The position numbers were made by a program, and so were the translations under genes. 64,000 nucleotides of DNA from assembly GCA_041662485.1 (NCBI GenBank), contig JBAZSJ010000026.1:3359-67358 (forward strand), read 5' to 3'. This stretch comes from Rariglobus sp041662485. GTDB taxonomy: Bacteria; Verrucomicrobiota; Verrucomicrobiia; Opitutales; Opitutaceae. A model generated the notes under the pieces. The model searched no databases. It worked only from the letters and a program-made list of their open reading frames with translations, and was not told the origin of the DNA. Of this stretch, positions 43,282 through 52,013 are shown piece after piece (positions within the stretch are counted from its first letter, which is position 1; each line of letters begins with the position of its first letter).

Positions 43282-44724
43282 TCAGAGCGCGTCGTTGTAA
43301 AGCCGTTCGTAGGCGCGCGCGGCCGTCAGCCAGCCGAAGTCGCGCTTCATGCCGTTGAGTTGGGCAGTCCTCAGGAGATTTGCATTCGCGTGCAGCTTCA
43401 GCATCCGTTTCAAACCCTCGGCCACGCCCGCCACGGTGGGTGCGAAGGTGATGCCCGTTCCCGTTTCCGGATTCGAATCGATGTCGATCACCGTGTCGGC
43501 CAGACCGCCCACGCGCGTGACGAGCGGCACGGTGCCGTAGGCCTGGGAATACATCTGGTTGAGCCCGCAGGGCTCGAAGCGCGACGGCATCAGGAAAAAA
43601 TCGCTGCCCGCCTCGACGAGATGGCTCATGGCCTCGTCATGACGCGAGCAAATCGCCACGCGATCCGGCGCCAGCGCCGACAGCTTGCGCAGTTCGTCCT
43701 CAAAGCGTTTTTCGCCGGTGCCGAGCACGATGAAGCGCACGTTTTCCGTGCGGAAAAACGCCTCGTTGGCCAGCACGAGGTCCAGCCCCTTTTGCTCCGT
43801 CAACCGGCACACCATGCCGATGACCGGACCGGGGAACTTGGGGTCGAAGCCGTTTCGCTTGAGCAGATCGGCGCGACAGGCCGCCTTGCCCGCGAGATTG
43901 GCCGCCGAATATGTCGCCGGAATCAGGGCGTCCTTCGCGGGATTCCACGTGTCCGTATCGATGCCGTTGATCAACCCCACGATGTCGTCCGCCCGCGTGC
44001 CCACCACGCCGTCGAGGCCGCAGCCGAACTCGGGCGTCTGGATTTCCCGCGCATAACGCGGGCTCACCGTCGTGACGCGGTCCGCGAACAGGATGCCCGC
44101 CTTCATCATGCTCATCTGCCCGTAGAACTCCACGCCATCAATGCCCATGAGCTCGTCCGGCAGGTTCGTCCGGTAGAACGACCGCATCGGAAACACGCCT
44201 TGGAACGCGATGTTGTGGATGGTGAAGATGGTCTTCATCGCCAGCGTCGCCTCATGACGCTGCTCCGCGTGGCGAATAAGGAGGGGTAGCAGTCCGCATT
44301 GCCAATCGTGGCTGTGCACCACATCCGCGCGGAACTCCAAAAAGCGCAGCGTCTCGACCACGCCCTTGCAGAAAAAAATAAAGCGATGGTGGTTGTCCTC
44401 GTAGTCGCGCTCGGCCGTTCCGTAGGGGAAACGCCGGTCAAAAAACTCCTCCCGGCACACCAGGTGGACGGTGAGGTTCGGCTTCGGTGAAAACGACTTC
44501 ACCTCCCCGGTCATGAACGTGTCGCCCATCTCGATGCGCAGCTTGAGCGTGCGCTTCGCCGCGCTCGTGAGCGGGTGGTCGATCACCGAACGGTAGCCCG
44601 GCACGAACACCGCGACTTCATGCCCCAGATCGGCCAGGGTTGAAGAAAGCGCGCCCACCGCATCCGCCAGTCCCCCTGTTTTCACATAAGGGAACAATTC
44701 GCTGGCGACATGGACGATTTTCAT
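43282..44724 (-). CDS. glgA: Glycogen synthase (ADP-glucose type)
   Basis: 480 residues, GT5 family, full length. Transfers glucose from ADP-glucose to glycogen. KTGGLADAVGALSSTL is the KxGGLxDV nucleotide-sugar signature near the N-terminus; HDWQCGLLPLL, TIHNIAFQGVFP and the C-terminal PSRFEPCGLNQMYSQAYGT (retaining GT-B Glu) are present. The start at 44724 gives MKIVHVASELFPYVKTGG, the normal beginning. No other glg genes in the window. Divergent from rnr. Confidence 0.96.
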   Translation of the reverse strand: MKIVHVASELFPYVKTGGLADAVGALSSTLADLGHEVAVFVPGYRSVIDHPLTSAAKRTLKLRIEMGDTFMTGEVKSFSPKPNLTVHLVCREEFFDRRFPYGTAERDYEDNHHRFIFFCKGVVETLRFLEFRADVVHSHDWQCGLLPLLIRHAEQRHEATLAMKTIFTIHNIAFQGVFPMRSFYRTNLPDELMGIDGVEFYGQMSMMKAGILFADRVTTVSPRYAREIQTPEFGCGLDGVVGTRADDIVGLINGIDTDTWNPAKDALIPATYSAANLAGKAACRADLLKRNGFDPKFPGPVIGMVCRLTEQKGLDLVLANEAFFRTENVRFIVLGTGEKRFEDELRKLSALAPDRVAICSRHDEAMSHLVEAGSDFFLMPSRFEPCGLNQMYSQAYGTVPLVTRVGGLADTVIDIDSNPETGTGITFAPTVAGVAEGLKRMLKLHANANLLRTAQLNGMKRDFGWLTAARAYERLYNDAL

Positions 44725-44762
44725 CGCGCCAACTTAATCAGTGGCCTTCCCTTATTTCCACT

Positions 44763-44790
44763 GCAAAAACCCGGTCGCTTCGGGTTTTGC
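44763..44790. promoter_or_regulatory. Hairpin in the glgA-rnr gap
   Basis: GCAAAAACCCG and CGGGTTTTGC around GTCGCTT, located 17 bases before the rnr start and outside glgA. It resembles a terminator stem with a short U-run but has no plus-strand gene before it; it may be a leader hairpin for rnr. Confidence 0.4.
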
Positions 44791-44806
44791 CGCCCCCGTA
44801 AAAGGC

Positions 44807-47167
44807 ATGAAATTTCGCGAACGCATCTTCGAAATCCTTCGTCAGCCGGGTTACCGGCCCGGCACCGTCCTCGACCTTTCCCGCGCCCTCGGCCTCAACA
44901 AAAAACAGCGCCCCCAACTCGCCCACGAAATCAAGGGCATGCTCTCCAAGGGCGATCTCGCCCTTGTCAAAGGCGACCGCATCGCGCTCCCCGGCTCCTC
45001 CGCATCGGGCTCGCCCGGAGGCCGGACCTCCCGGTCCGGCTCGTCCGCCCACCCCGCTACTTTCTCCCCCTCGCGCCAGTCGCGCGACCGCGCGACCGAC
45101 CGCGACACCGAAACCCTCAACGGCCGCATCATGTTTCGCCAAGGCGGCTCCGCCTTCGTGATTCCCGCAAAGACCGGCGACGATCCCGACCCCGACGCCA
45201 TCCAGATTTTCCCCGAGGACACCGGCCTTGCCCTTCACGGCGACACCGTCGAGATCGCCGTCAATCCCGGCATCCGCCAGCGCCGCGACGGCAAGGGCAC
45301 CGAGCGCACCGGCCGCGTCCTCCGCGTCGTCGAACACGCCCGCACCACCATCGTCGGCAACCTCCAAAAAATCCGCAGCACCTACTACGTCCGCCCCGAC
45401 GATCCCCGCATCATCCACGACATCGGCGTCGGTGATCCCGCCACCGGAAAACTCAAGCCCGCGCCCACGACCGGCGACAAGGTCATCGTCAAACTCGCCC
45501 CGTGGACCCAGCGCAACAAGATGATCGAGGGTGAGATCATCGAACGCCTCGGCAAGACCTTCGAGCCGCGCGCCGAACTCGCCGGCATCTACCACAAGTT
45601 CAACCTCGATCCTACCTTCCCCATCGAGGTCGAGCGCGAGGTCGCCGCCCTCCCTGACTCCGTCCGCCCTCAGGACATCGTCGGCCGCCTCGACTACCGC
45701 GAGATCCCCACCTTCACGATCGACCCCGACGACGCCAAGGACTTCGACGACGCTCTTTCCATCGAATCCCTCCCCAACGGCGACACCCGCATCGGCGTCC
45801 ACATCGCCGATGTCTCCGCCTACGTCAAAACCGGCACCGCCCTAGACAAGGAGGCCCAGCGCCGCGGCAACTCCACTTACCTCGTTGGCACGGTCATCCC
45901 GATGCTGCCCGAAAAACTGTCCAACGGCCTCTGCTCCCTCGTGGAAGCGCAGGACCGGTTGACCAAGGCCACGCTCCTCACCTTCGACCCCAAGGGTCGC
46001 CTCAAGCCCGAGGCCACCACCTACGCCAACACCGTCATCCGCAGCCGCAAGCGCCTCACCTACAAACAGGCCTACGCGCTGCTCTTCGAGAAGAGCCTCG
46101 ATAAAATCCGCGCCTTTCCGCTTCCGCCCAAACACCAGACCGGCTCGACCGGACGCGCGCTCAATTCGCTCACCGACGACGAACTCAACGACCTCCAGGC
46201 CGGCGTGCGTCTTCTCTGGAAACTCGCCAGCAAGCTCCGTCGCGACCGCATGACCAACGGCAGTCTCGACCTCGACATGCCCGAGACGAAGGTCTTCGTG
46301 GACGCCGAGGGCTACGCCGATCGCCTCGAAAAAATCGAGCACGACGAAAGCCACCAGCTCATCGAGGAGTTCATGCTCGCGGCCAACGAAGCCGTCGCCC
46401 GCCTCTCGCGCACCAAAAGCCTGCCGTCGCTCTACCGCGTCCACGACGAGCCCGACCCAGAAAAACTCGCCGAGCTGCGCGAGTTCCTCGCCACGTTCCA
46501 TGTCAAAACCGGCGACCTCACCAAGCGCGAAGAAATCGTCCAGCTCCTGCGCACCCTCGGAAAACATCCGCAGGGCTACACGTTGCGCACCCAGCTCCTC
46601 CGCAGCCTGAAAAAAGCCTGCTACCGCGGCACGCCCGACGGCCACTTCGGCCTCGCGAAAAACGACTACACCCACTTCACGTCGCCCATCCGCCGCTACT
46701 CCGACCTCGTCGTCCACCGCGTGCTGGATCAATACCTCATCAAGTTCGAAGGCTACGCCGCCCCCGCCAACTACCGATTCGACTACACCGCCGCCAAGAT
46801 GGTGACCCTCGGCGAACACCTGAGCCTCACCGAGATCAACTCCACCGAGGCCGAGCGCGAGAGTGTGAAGATCAAGCTCCTCGAATTCTTCGAGCGCGAA
46901 CTCGCCAAGGAAACGAAGACGATCTTCGCCGCCGTGATCACCGACGTCCGTCCGCACGGCCTTTTCATCGAGCTGACCGAGTCCATGACCTTCGGATTCC
47001 TGCCGACCGCCTCGCTGCCCGACGATATCTACAATCCCAACTCCGCCGTCACCGCCCTCATCGGCCGCCGCACCAAGAAAACCTTCGAACTGGGTGGTAA
47101 GGTCGACGTGATCGTGGACAAGGTGGACCGTTTCAAGCGCATGATAGACTTCCGCCTCGCGGGTTGA
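44807..47167 (+). CDS. rnr: Ribonuclease R
   Basis: 786 residues, full length. 3'-5' exoribonuclease that degrades structured RNA. An N-terminal winged helix (RERIFEILRQPGYRPGTVLD to about 60), a low-complexity Ser/Gly/Arg linker (about 65-100), cold-shock domains, the RNB core with metal site PDDAKDFDDALS, HIADVSAYVK and TSPIRRYSDLVVHR, and a C-terminal S1 domain (FAAVITDVRPHGLFIEL). The linker holds a REP-like 18-base palindrome identical to one downstream of the gene. ATG at 44807 follows AAAGG. The lysine-rich tail of E. coli RNase R is missing. Confidence 0.94.
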   Translation: MKFRERIFEILRQPGYRPGTVLDLSRALGLNKKQRPQLAHEIKGMLSKGDLALVKGDRIALPGSSASGSPGGRTSRSGSSAHPATFSPSRQSRDRATDRDTETLNGRIMFRQGGSAFVIPAKTGDDPDPDAIQIFPEDTGLALHGDTVEIAVNPGIRQRRDGKGTERTGRVLRVVEHARTTIVGNLQKIRSTYYVRPDDPRIIHDIGVGDPATGKLKPAPTTGDKVIVKLAPWTQRNKMIEGEIIERLGKTFEPRAELAGIYHKFNLDPTFPIEVEREVAALPDSVRPQDIVGRLDYREIPTFTIDPDDAKDFDDALSIESLPNGDTRIGVHIADVSAYVKTGTALDKEAQRRGNSTYLVGTVIPMLPEKLSNGLCSLVEAQDRLTKATLLTFDPKGRLKPEATTYANTVIRSRKRLTYKQAYALLFEKSLDKIRAFPLPPKHQTGSTGRALNSLTDDELNDLQAGVRLLWKLASKLRRDRMTNGSLDLDMPETKVFVDAEGYADRLEKIEHDESHQLIEEFMLAANEAVARLSRTKSLPSLYRVHDEPDPEKLAELREFLATFHVKTGDLTKREEIVQLLRTLGKHPQGYTLRTQLLRSLKKACYRGTPDGHFGLAKNDYTHFTSPIRRYSDLVVHRVLDQYLIKFEGYAAPANYRFDYTAAKMVTLGEHLSLTEINSTEAERESVKIKLLEFFERELAKETKTIFAAVITDVRPHGLFIELTESMTFGFLPTASLPDDIYNPNSAVTALIGRRTKKTFELGGKVDVIVDKVDRFKRMIDFRLAG
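45021..45040. repeat. REP-like palindrome inside rnr
   Basis: GCCGGACCTCCCGGTCCGGC, a perfect 8-base-arm palindrome, encoded in the Ser/Gly/Arg linker of RNase R. The same CCGGACCTCCCGGTCCGG occurs at 47215 between genes, and GGACCTCCAGGTCC in MITE copy A. This suggests an in-frame repeat insertion. Confidence 0.6.
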
Positions 47168-47214
47168 AACGAATCGCCGCCGTGTCGTAGACCTGAACTG
47201 GTCCGAAATGGAGC

Positions 47215-47232
47215 CCGGACCTCCCGGTCCGG
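47215..47232. repeat. REP-like palindrome after rnr
   Basis: CCGGACCTCCCGGTCCGG, 48 bases after the rnr stop, identical to the core inside rnr. The rest of the 171-base gap to the next gene shows no ORF or other clear signal; it is CT-rich close to 47339. Confidence 0.6.
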
Positions 47233-47338
47233 TCCGCCCCAGTTTCCGCCCCCGCAAAAATCGTCCGACGCTTTGCATCTTGACGCCTCACCGTTTCAAT
47301 CCGGTGCAGTCTCTCAACCCCCAACTTTACCGCCCGCC

Positions 47339-47869
47339 ATGTCCCACTACGCCTTCGCCCAGACTTTCCGCTCGCTCTACGAAAAGGCCGTCGCCCTCTA
47401 CGCCCAAGGCCGTCGCGGCGCCGACACCTATTTCACACCCGCTGAAACCGCCTGGCTTTCCGCCAACGGACTCACCGCGCAATATCTCTACGACTACGCC
47501 GAGGATCAGACCAATTACGGCGAACCCGGCTACGACAACGCACTCGGCATCGAACTCCTCCGCCGCGATTACTTTCTGAACATCCAGCACGGCAAACCCA
47601 CCGGCAAGATCGCCGATCCCTCGACCTGGCCGGCCAAGGACGCCGCCATCAAAGGTGTTGTCTGGCTCCCCCGCATTCTCCCAAAAGCCCGCGCCAAGCT
47701 CCTCGGCGAACTTCCTTCGTCCACGATGTATGGCTGCGGCGGTGACCGCCAATTTTTCATAACCAACGACATCAACCCCGCCGAATTCCTGAACCTCGTC
47801 TGGCGAAACTTCGCCAACGATCAGGCCATCATCGACTGGGTCGTCCGTCGCAGCGCGGCAAACGCCTGA
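47339..47869 (+). CDS. DUF5069-type protein
   Basis: 176 residues, soluble. Begins MSHYAFAQTFRSLYEKAVAL; further conserved-looking parts are YLYDYAEDQTNYGEPGYDNAL, RRDYFLNIQHGKPTGKI, WLPRILPKARAKLLGEL and MYGCGGDRQFF. The set WLPRxxxKARxxLxGExP and YGCGGDRxFF is, to my knowledge, that of DUF5069 proteins found mainly in Verrucomicrobiota and relatives. Biochemical role unknown. No operon partner; flanked by repeats on both sides. Confidence 0.75.
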   Translation: MSHYAFAQTFRSLYEKAVALYAQGRRGADTYFTPAETAWLSANGLTAQYLYDYAEDQTNYGEPGYDNALGIELLRRDYFLNIQHGKPTGKIADPSTWPAKDAAIKGVVWLPRILPKARAKLLGELPSSTMYGCGGDRQFFITNDINPAEFLNLVWRNFANDQAIIDWVVRRSAANA

Positions 47870-47878
47870 TTCCGAAAG

Positions 47879-48006
47879 GTAGGGACGGACCGCTGGGCCG
47901 TCCGGCTTGAATGTGGGAGCGAGCTTGCTCGCGAGGATCGAACATCGCGAGCAAGCTCGCTCCCACGTAGGAACCAATCGCGGCGGTCCCAGCGGTCCCG
48001 CCCTAC
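47879..48006. repeat. Nested REP unit: family 2 enclosing family 1
   Basis: The outer arms are GGTAGGGACGGACCGCTGGG on the left and the inverted GGTAGGGCGGGACCGCTGGG on the right. Inside them sits a whole family-1 pair at 47913-47966. It lies 10 bases after the DUF5069 gene stop. Other family-2 pairs at 54059-54148 and 63677-63756 have no nested unit. Confidence 0.88.
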
Positions 48007-48028
48007 CTCGAACAAGAATTCATGACAC

Positions 48029-48056
48029 AAAAAAACCCGCCGTTGTCGGCGGGCTT
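48029..48056 (-). terminator. Rho-independent terminator of the L36-L31 operon
   Basis: Read on the minus strand: AAGCCCGCC GACAAC GGCGGG followed by TTTTTTTG. Stem of 7-9 GC-rich pairs and a clean U-run 26 bases after the L31 stop. Confidence 0.9.
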
Positions 48057-48081
48057 TCGAAAAACGTCGTGCGACGAAGGC

Positions 48082-48336
48082 TTACTTGGCCTTCGAGCTG
48101 CGCTTGAACTTCGAGGTGAACTTCTCGACGCGGCCGGCGGTGTCGACGATGCGCTTCTCGCCGGTGTAGGCGGGGTGCGAATCAGACGTCACGTCGCGGA
48201 GGACGATGAAAAACTCTTCGCCATCAATGACTTCCTTACGGGCGGATTTCATCGTGGACTTGGTCAGGAAGCGCTTGCCGCTCGATACGTCGAGGAAGCA
48301 AACATTGTTGAGAGAGGGATGGCCTTCGGTTTTCAC
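48082..48336 (-). CDS. rpmE2: 50S ribosomal protein L31 type B
   Basis: 84 residues. Starts MKTEGHPSLNNVCFLDVSSG; contains TKSTMKSARKEVIDGEEFFI, SDSHPAYTGEKRIVDTAGRV and a basic tail FKRSSKAK. The CxxC zinc ligands of type A L31 are missing, as in type B (YkgM). It follows the L36 gene by 19 bases and ends at a strong terminator. In many bacteria such C-minus paralogues are made under zinc shortage; here they may be the only copies, which the window cannot decide. Confidence 0.94.
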   Translation of the reverse strand: MKTEGHPSLNNVCFLDVSSGKRFLTKSTMKSARKEVIDGEEFFIVLRDVTSDSHPAYTGEKRIVDTAGRVEKFTSKFKRSSKAK

Positions 48337-48355
48337 GGCTTGTAAATGGAGTTAA

Positions 48356-48481
48356 TTAACCCTGACGCGCCTTGTAGCGGGGTTCGACCTTGTTGATCAC
48401 GTAGATACGGCCCTTGCGGCGAACCACTTGGCAGGCAGGGTGACGCTTCTTCGCGGATTTGATGGAGGAGACGACTTTCAT
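48356..48481 (-). CDS. rpmJ: 50S ribosomal protein L36, zinc-independent (YkgO) type
   Basis: 41 residues: MKVVSSIKSAKKRHPACQVV then RRKGRIYVINKVEPRYKARQG. The length and the SAKKRHPxCQVVRRKGRxYV pattern are those of L36 of the C-minus (YkgO) group; only one Cys remains of the four zinc ligands. First gene of a two-gene ribosomal operon with L31 type B. I see no clear Zur operator in the 62 bases upstream. Confidence 0.93.
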   Translation of the reverse strand: MKVVSSIKSAKKRHPACQVVRRKGRIYVINKVEPRYKARQG

Positions 48482-48543
48482 AAAAGGGACGAAAACACCG
48501 TTTGCGCACACCCCTGTCAACGGAAATGTTGGCGAGATAGTTT

Positions 48544-49293
48544 TTACCCCACGAACTGCACCCACGCGTTGTTCAAAACGTGGATGCCGAGAGGTGCCAG
48601 AATCGAACCCGTTTTCTCGTAGGACCAGGCAAGGATCATTCCCACCGCGCATCCTGGCAGCGCTTTCATCGGATCGTTATGGCTGATGTGCAGGAGTCCA
48701 AACACGACGGAACTGATCAACGCTGCCTCGAAGAATCCCAGTCTGGCGCGGATGACCTGAAACAGGGTGAGGCGGAACAGGATCTCTTCGAGGATGCAAG
48801 TGATGACCGTGGCATGCACGATCTGCCACACCGTTTGATGGCCTTCCCTGTAAACGTCTCCGGGATAAATGTAGCAGACGTAAAACAAGAACCCGATTAG
48901 GTAAACAGCTCCGAAACCGCCAAGGACGTAGTTCGCTAGCCGGAGCGGGTGAATTGCGGTGGACGATTGCCAGAGGCGCTTGGGGCCGTAGCAGACGACG
49001 GCGAAGGCGATGTAGATGAGGTCCTGCGCATGCCTGACCCCGAAATAGAGCGAATCCACAAAGTGGCCAAATTCGCCCGCTCGCGCCGACGTGTGGAAAG
49101 GAATGCCTAACAGTGCAACGGTGCCGTCCTTTTCACTATAGCTTATCCACAGTTGGGGTAAAAACAGGAGGCAGAGCCAGACGACAGCCGATCCCAAGAG
49201 CAGGCAGTAGCGGAGCCGAAATTCACTCCATGGCGGAACGCGGAGGCAGGAGGTTAAAGTAGGCAGAAAAAATGGAGTAAACGCTGCCTTCAA
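48544..49293 (-). CDS. CPBP family intramembrane metalloprotease
   Basis: 249 residues, six to eight hydrophobic segments. CPBP (CAAX protease/Abi) motifs in order: EEILFRLTLF (EExxxR), FGLLHISHN (FxxxH) and HVLNNAWV (HxxxN) near the C-terminus. Members process prenylated proteins or act in bacteriocin self-immunity or regulated proteolysis. Start is uncertain: the only start giving the whole first helix is TTG at 49293. It lies 16 bases after the lipoprotein gene stop on the same strand and has lower GC than the genes outside. Confidence 0.82.
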   Translation of the reverse strand: MKAAFTPFFLPTLTSCLRVPPWSEFRLRYCLLLGSAVVWLCLLFLPQLWISYSEKDGTVALLGIPFHTSARAGEFGHFVDSLYFGVRHAQDLIYIAFAVVCYGPKRLWQSSTAIHPLRLANYVLGGFGAVYLIGFLFYVCYIYPGDVYREGHQTVWQIVHATVITCILEEILFRLTLFQVIRARLGFFEAALISSVVFGLLHISHNDPMKALPGCAVGMILAWSYEKTGSILAPLGIHVLNNAWVQFVG

Positions 49294-49309
49294 CTAATTA
49301 GCGCATTTT

Positions 49310-50962
49310 TCAATTGTTTGTATATCCAAGCCAGAATTTATCCCTAGGATAAATCAATTGAACTATGTGTTGCTGTAAAGTGAGTTGATTTAAATTATTC
49401 GCGCCATCAATACTAACTAGTTTCAGTGCTATCTCTGCCATAATTTGAACATCCGGCTGCGCGCCGTCAGGTGCTGCCATTAACAAGGCCTTATCAATCG
49501 AGCCTGATTTCACATATGCTAGAGCAGCTGTTTGTTTACTGTTACCGGTTAATTTTTCCGCCAATAACTCAAAAGATTCTTGGGCAGAAATAGGCTTAAA
49601 TACCCCTAACTGAGCCACAAGGGAGTGAATGGCTTTAGAATACTGTTCAATTCTTATATATAAGTTAGCAACGCCAAGGAGAGATGAATACGTGGTTAAA
49701 GAGCAATTTGCTGCACTTGCAAAAAGAACAGCCTGGTCCAATGCGTCGCAGGCTTTTTGATTTAACCCCATCTCTGCATAAGCCCCCGCCGCATTACTGA
49801 ATCTATCAACTTGAATATGAGTAAAAAAATCATTGTCATAATTTCCGCGCGGCTGCTTTAAAATAAATTCATAAATCGAATTATTGAGCCGGTCGGATAC
49901 TTTTCTATTCCCTATTAATTCATAACCACCAGCGATCTTTGACATGATTGTAATCCAATCATCAATGTTATCCCGAGAAGTCGGCATGCCTGCTTTAAAG
50001 CATGACTCGGCCTTATCGGATTCCCCATTTTTTGCATATATTACTCCAGCGTGAACTAATAATTTTTTATCCGCCCGTATATTTTGTTCATTCTCGGCCA
50101 ATAAATAGTCTGCTTTTGAGCGCTCACCTAAAGATGCGAATTTTGAGGCCAGCATCATCTCTGCTTCTATAAATGAATTACCCTCATTTTTAAACCCTTG
50201 GATACTTTCAAGAAACCTGCCGTAGACCTGAATGGAATAAATCGGTTGGTTTTTCACCGTGCTTAATTCCGCCAAACTCTTAGTGGAAAACCAAATAAAA
50301 TGCGTTTCGTTAAATAGTTTTTTGTTTATTAAGGCCAACGCCCTATCAGTTTCCCCGCTTTTCGCTAATTGTGCCGCGATTAAATATTTCACATTAATTC
50401 TATTATAATTAATAATATTATTATCGGAATCAGGGATCTTTTTAAAAACTTCTAAAGCTAAGGACATATATTTTCCAGCCACGTCTCGCTCTCCCCTCAT
50501 CATTAACTGATTATAAATCGCCAAGAGTATTTCAATGTCGCGATTATTACCGTATCCACTGATCGAAATAAAATATGCACATTGAATTGGATCTAATTCA
50601 GCTGAGGCAAGCGCCCTCAAAGTCCCCTCCATCTCTGCGAATTGTTTCAGTGATAAATCACAAGTATTAACCCTCCCCGAAACCAAATCTACTGCAATTT
50701 GTGTCGACGGGTATTTTGTGATGATTTCATTCAAATTACTTTTCGCAACTTCATAGTATTGATTTAATAAGCTATCATAAGTGCCGTGACCCACTTTTGC
50801 ATTTTGCATTGCCTGAACGGCTTTTACATAAAGAAGATTTGCGGCAGCATTAAGATCGGAAGGTGAAGCAGGGGCACTCGTGGCATCCTTGGAATCAGAG
50901 CAGCCTGATAGCGTTAATATTAATAACAAACCGACCAGCAATAATCGGAATTTAATTTTCAT
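49310..50962 (-). CDS. AT-rich lipoprotein with TPR-like repeats
   Basis: 550 residues. Signal peptide and lipobox RLLLVGLLLILTLSGCSDS give a predicted lipid-anchored mature protein from C21. The body is alpha-helical, with repeated pairs such as AQLAKSGETDRALALINKKL, SLGERSKADYLLAENEQNI, AYAEMGLNQKACDALDQAVL that resemble TPR units. Base composition is strikingly AT-rich with A/T-ending codons (TTAATAATATTATTAT-type runs), unlike the genes on either side, which points to recent transfer. No closer family recognised. Confidence 0.8.
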   Translation of the reverse strand: MKIKFRLLLVGLLLILTLSGCSDSKDATSAPASPSDLNAAANLLYVKAVQAMQNAKVGHGTYDSLLNQYYEVAKSNLNEIITKYPSTQIAVDLVSGRVNTCDLSLKQFAEMEGTLRALASAELDPIQCAYFISISGYGNNRDIEILLAIYNQLMMRGERDVAGKYMSLALEVFKKIPDSDNNIINYNRINVKYLIAAQLAKSGETDRALALINKKLFNETHFIWFSTKSLAELSTVKNQPIYSIQVYGRFLESIQGFKNEGNSFIEAEMMLASKFASLGERSKADYLLAENEQNIRADKKLLVHAGVIYAKNGESDKAESCFKAGMPTSRDNIDDWITIMSKIAGGYELIGNRKVSDRLNNSIYEFILKQPRGNYDNDFFTHIQVDRFSNAAGAYAEMGLNQKACDALDQAVLFASAANCSLTTYSSLLGVANLYIRIEQYSKAIHSLVAQLGVFKPISAQESFELLAEKLTGNSKQTAALAYVKSGSIDKALLMAAPDGAQPDVQIMAEIALKLVSIDGANNLNQLTLQQHIVQLIYPRDKFWLGYTNN

Positions 50963-51432
50963 AATTTGAATTCAGACGCCATCCATTGCCAAAAAAAGAA
51001 CAGGTTTACACCTATCAATAAAATGAAATATAGTTATCATATATTTATCAGCACATACTCCAAGTATTCGTATATATATTTAATGACAGAGAACCACGGG
51101 CTAGATTTTCATCAACCTGACTCAGAGCTGGTAACAGTTTTTCAGCCTCACTCCAAGAAAGTGATTCGATGTCCTTGGCTTCGAAAACCATTCCAGTAAG
51201 TGCGAAAACGATAATACAATTCCCGTCAGAGCGAATCCAATTTATGTATCGGGCTTCTTGAGGTGCATTTTTAACAGCACTAGCAAATATCACAATTTTA
51301 GTCATAACTTTATGGATAATAGTAGCTCGGGCAAGATTTCGACTTTATTATTTCGCTTGGATAGCGCCCGTTTCATTTTGTTACTCTGGCCTATGGTGAC
51401 GCAGTTTTAAAAGTGCCCAATATGCTCTCCGC
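50963..51432. other. AT-rich non-conserved segment with one small ORF
   Basis: 470 bases with low GC, the left part of an apparent island. It contains the possible small gene at 51048-51305 and no other convincing ORF, repeat or RNA. The GC-rich host composition returns at about 51420. The left boundary has no visible att site or tRNA. Confidence 0.5.
51048..51305 (-). CDS. Small AT-rich hypothetical ORF (85 aa), possibly a remnant
   Basis: 85 residues from ATG 51305. Sequence MTKIVIFASAVKNAPQEARY, then TGMVFEAKDIESLSWSEAEK. Looks like a plausible soluble protein and codons match the AT-rich island, but there is no clear ribosome-binding site and no known family. It may be the end of a decayed gene. 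Confidence 0.35.
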   Translation of the reverse strand: MTKIVIFASAVKNAPQEARYINWIRSDGNCIIVFALTGMVFEAKDIESLSWSEAEKLLPALSQVDENLARGSLSLNIYTNTWSMC

Positions 51433-51993
51433 TCAGTTGAGACTCGGATCCTCGGGTTCGTTGGCGAGCAGCTTCCATTCGTGATCAATTTGCCCGAGCA
51501 GATCGCGCCAAAGACGTTCGTCCGGCTTGTCATCCAACAGGTCGGCCACCAACGGACTTACCACCCACGTGTTCTGCTTCATCTCGTTTTCCAGCTGACC
51601 GCCTGTCCAGCCGGCGTAACCAAGAAAGGCGCGCAGATAAACGCCCTCTTCCTGGCTCAGCTCCGTGGCCTTTTCGGGATCGATGCCAAACATGAGCTGA
51701 TAACCGTCCTGTTGGGGATGAGGCCGCCAAGCGCAAAGAATCACCTGCGATGTCTGCACCGGACCGCCCTCAAAAAGCGGCACCTGCGCAAGCGCTCCCA
51801 GTGCGAAGGCCGGATCCAGTTCGCCGAGGCACTTGCCCGCCGGGCGGTTAAGCACCACGCCCATCGCGCCGTCGGCATCGTGCGTCGACAGCAACACCAC
51901 TGTGCGCCGGAAATGCGGATCCTTCAACGCCGGGTGTGCCAGCAGCAGCGAACCGGCGAGCACGGCGGAGGATTCGGGACGGCGGGCGTTCAT
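51433..51993 (-). CDS. YqgE/AlgH family protein
   Basis: 186 residues. AGSLLLAHPALKDPHFRRTV near the N-terminus, DGAMGVVLNRPAGKCLGEL and PLFEGGPVQTSQVILC, then WTGGQLENEMKQNTW. These match the UPF0301/YqgE family, a cytoplasmic fold of unknown biochemical role. ATG at 51993; 20 bases after the deaminase gene stop on the same strand. Confidence 0.9.
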   Translation of the reverse strand: MNARRPESSAVLAGSLLLAHPALKDPHFRRTVVLLSTHDADGAMGVVLNRPAGKCLGELDPAFALGALAQVPLFEGGPVQTSQVILCAWRPHPQQDGYQLMFGIDPEKATELSQEEGVYLRAFLGYAGWTGGQLENEMKQNTWVVSPLVADLLDDKPDERLWRDLLGQIDHEWKLLANEPEDPSLN

Positions 51994-52013
51994 CGGGTGG
52001 CGACGACGGTTTC

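Noticed and set aside
50966..51199. A 77-residue plus-strand ORF in the AT-rich island
   Set aside because: No ribosome-binding site, odd composition, overlaps the slightly more convincing minus-strand ORF.
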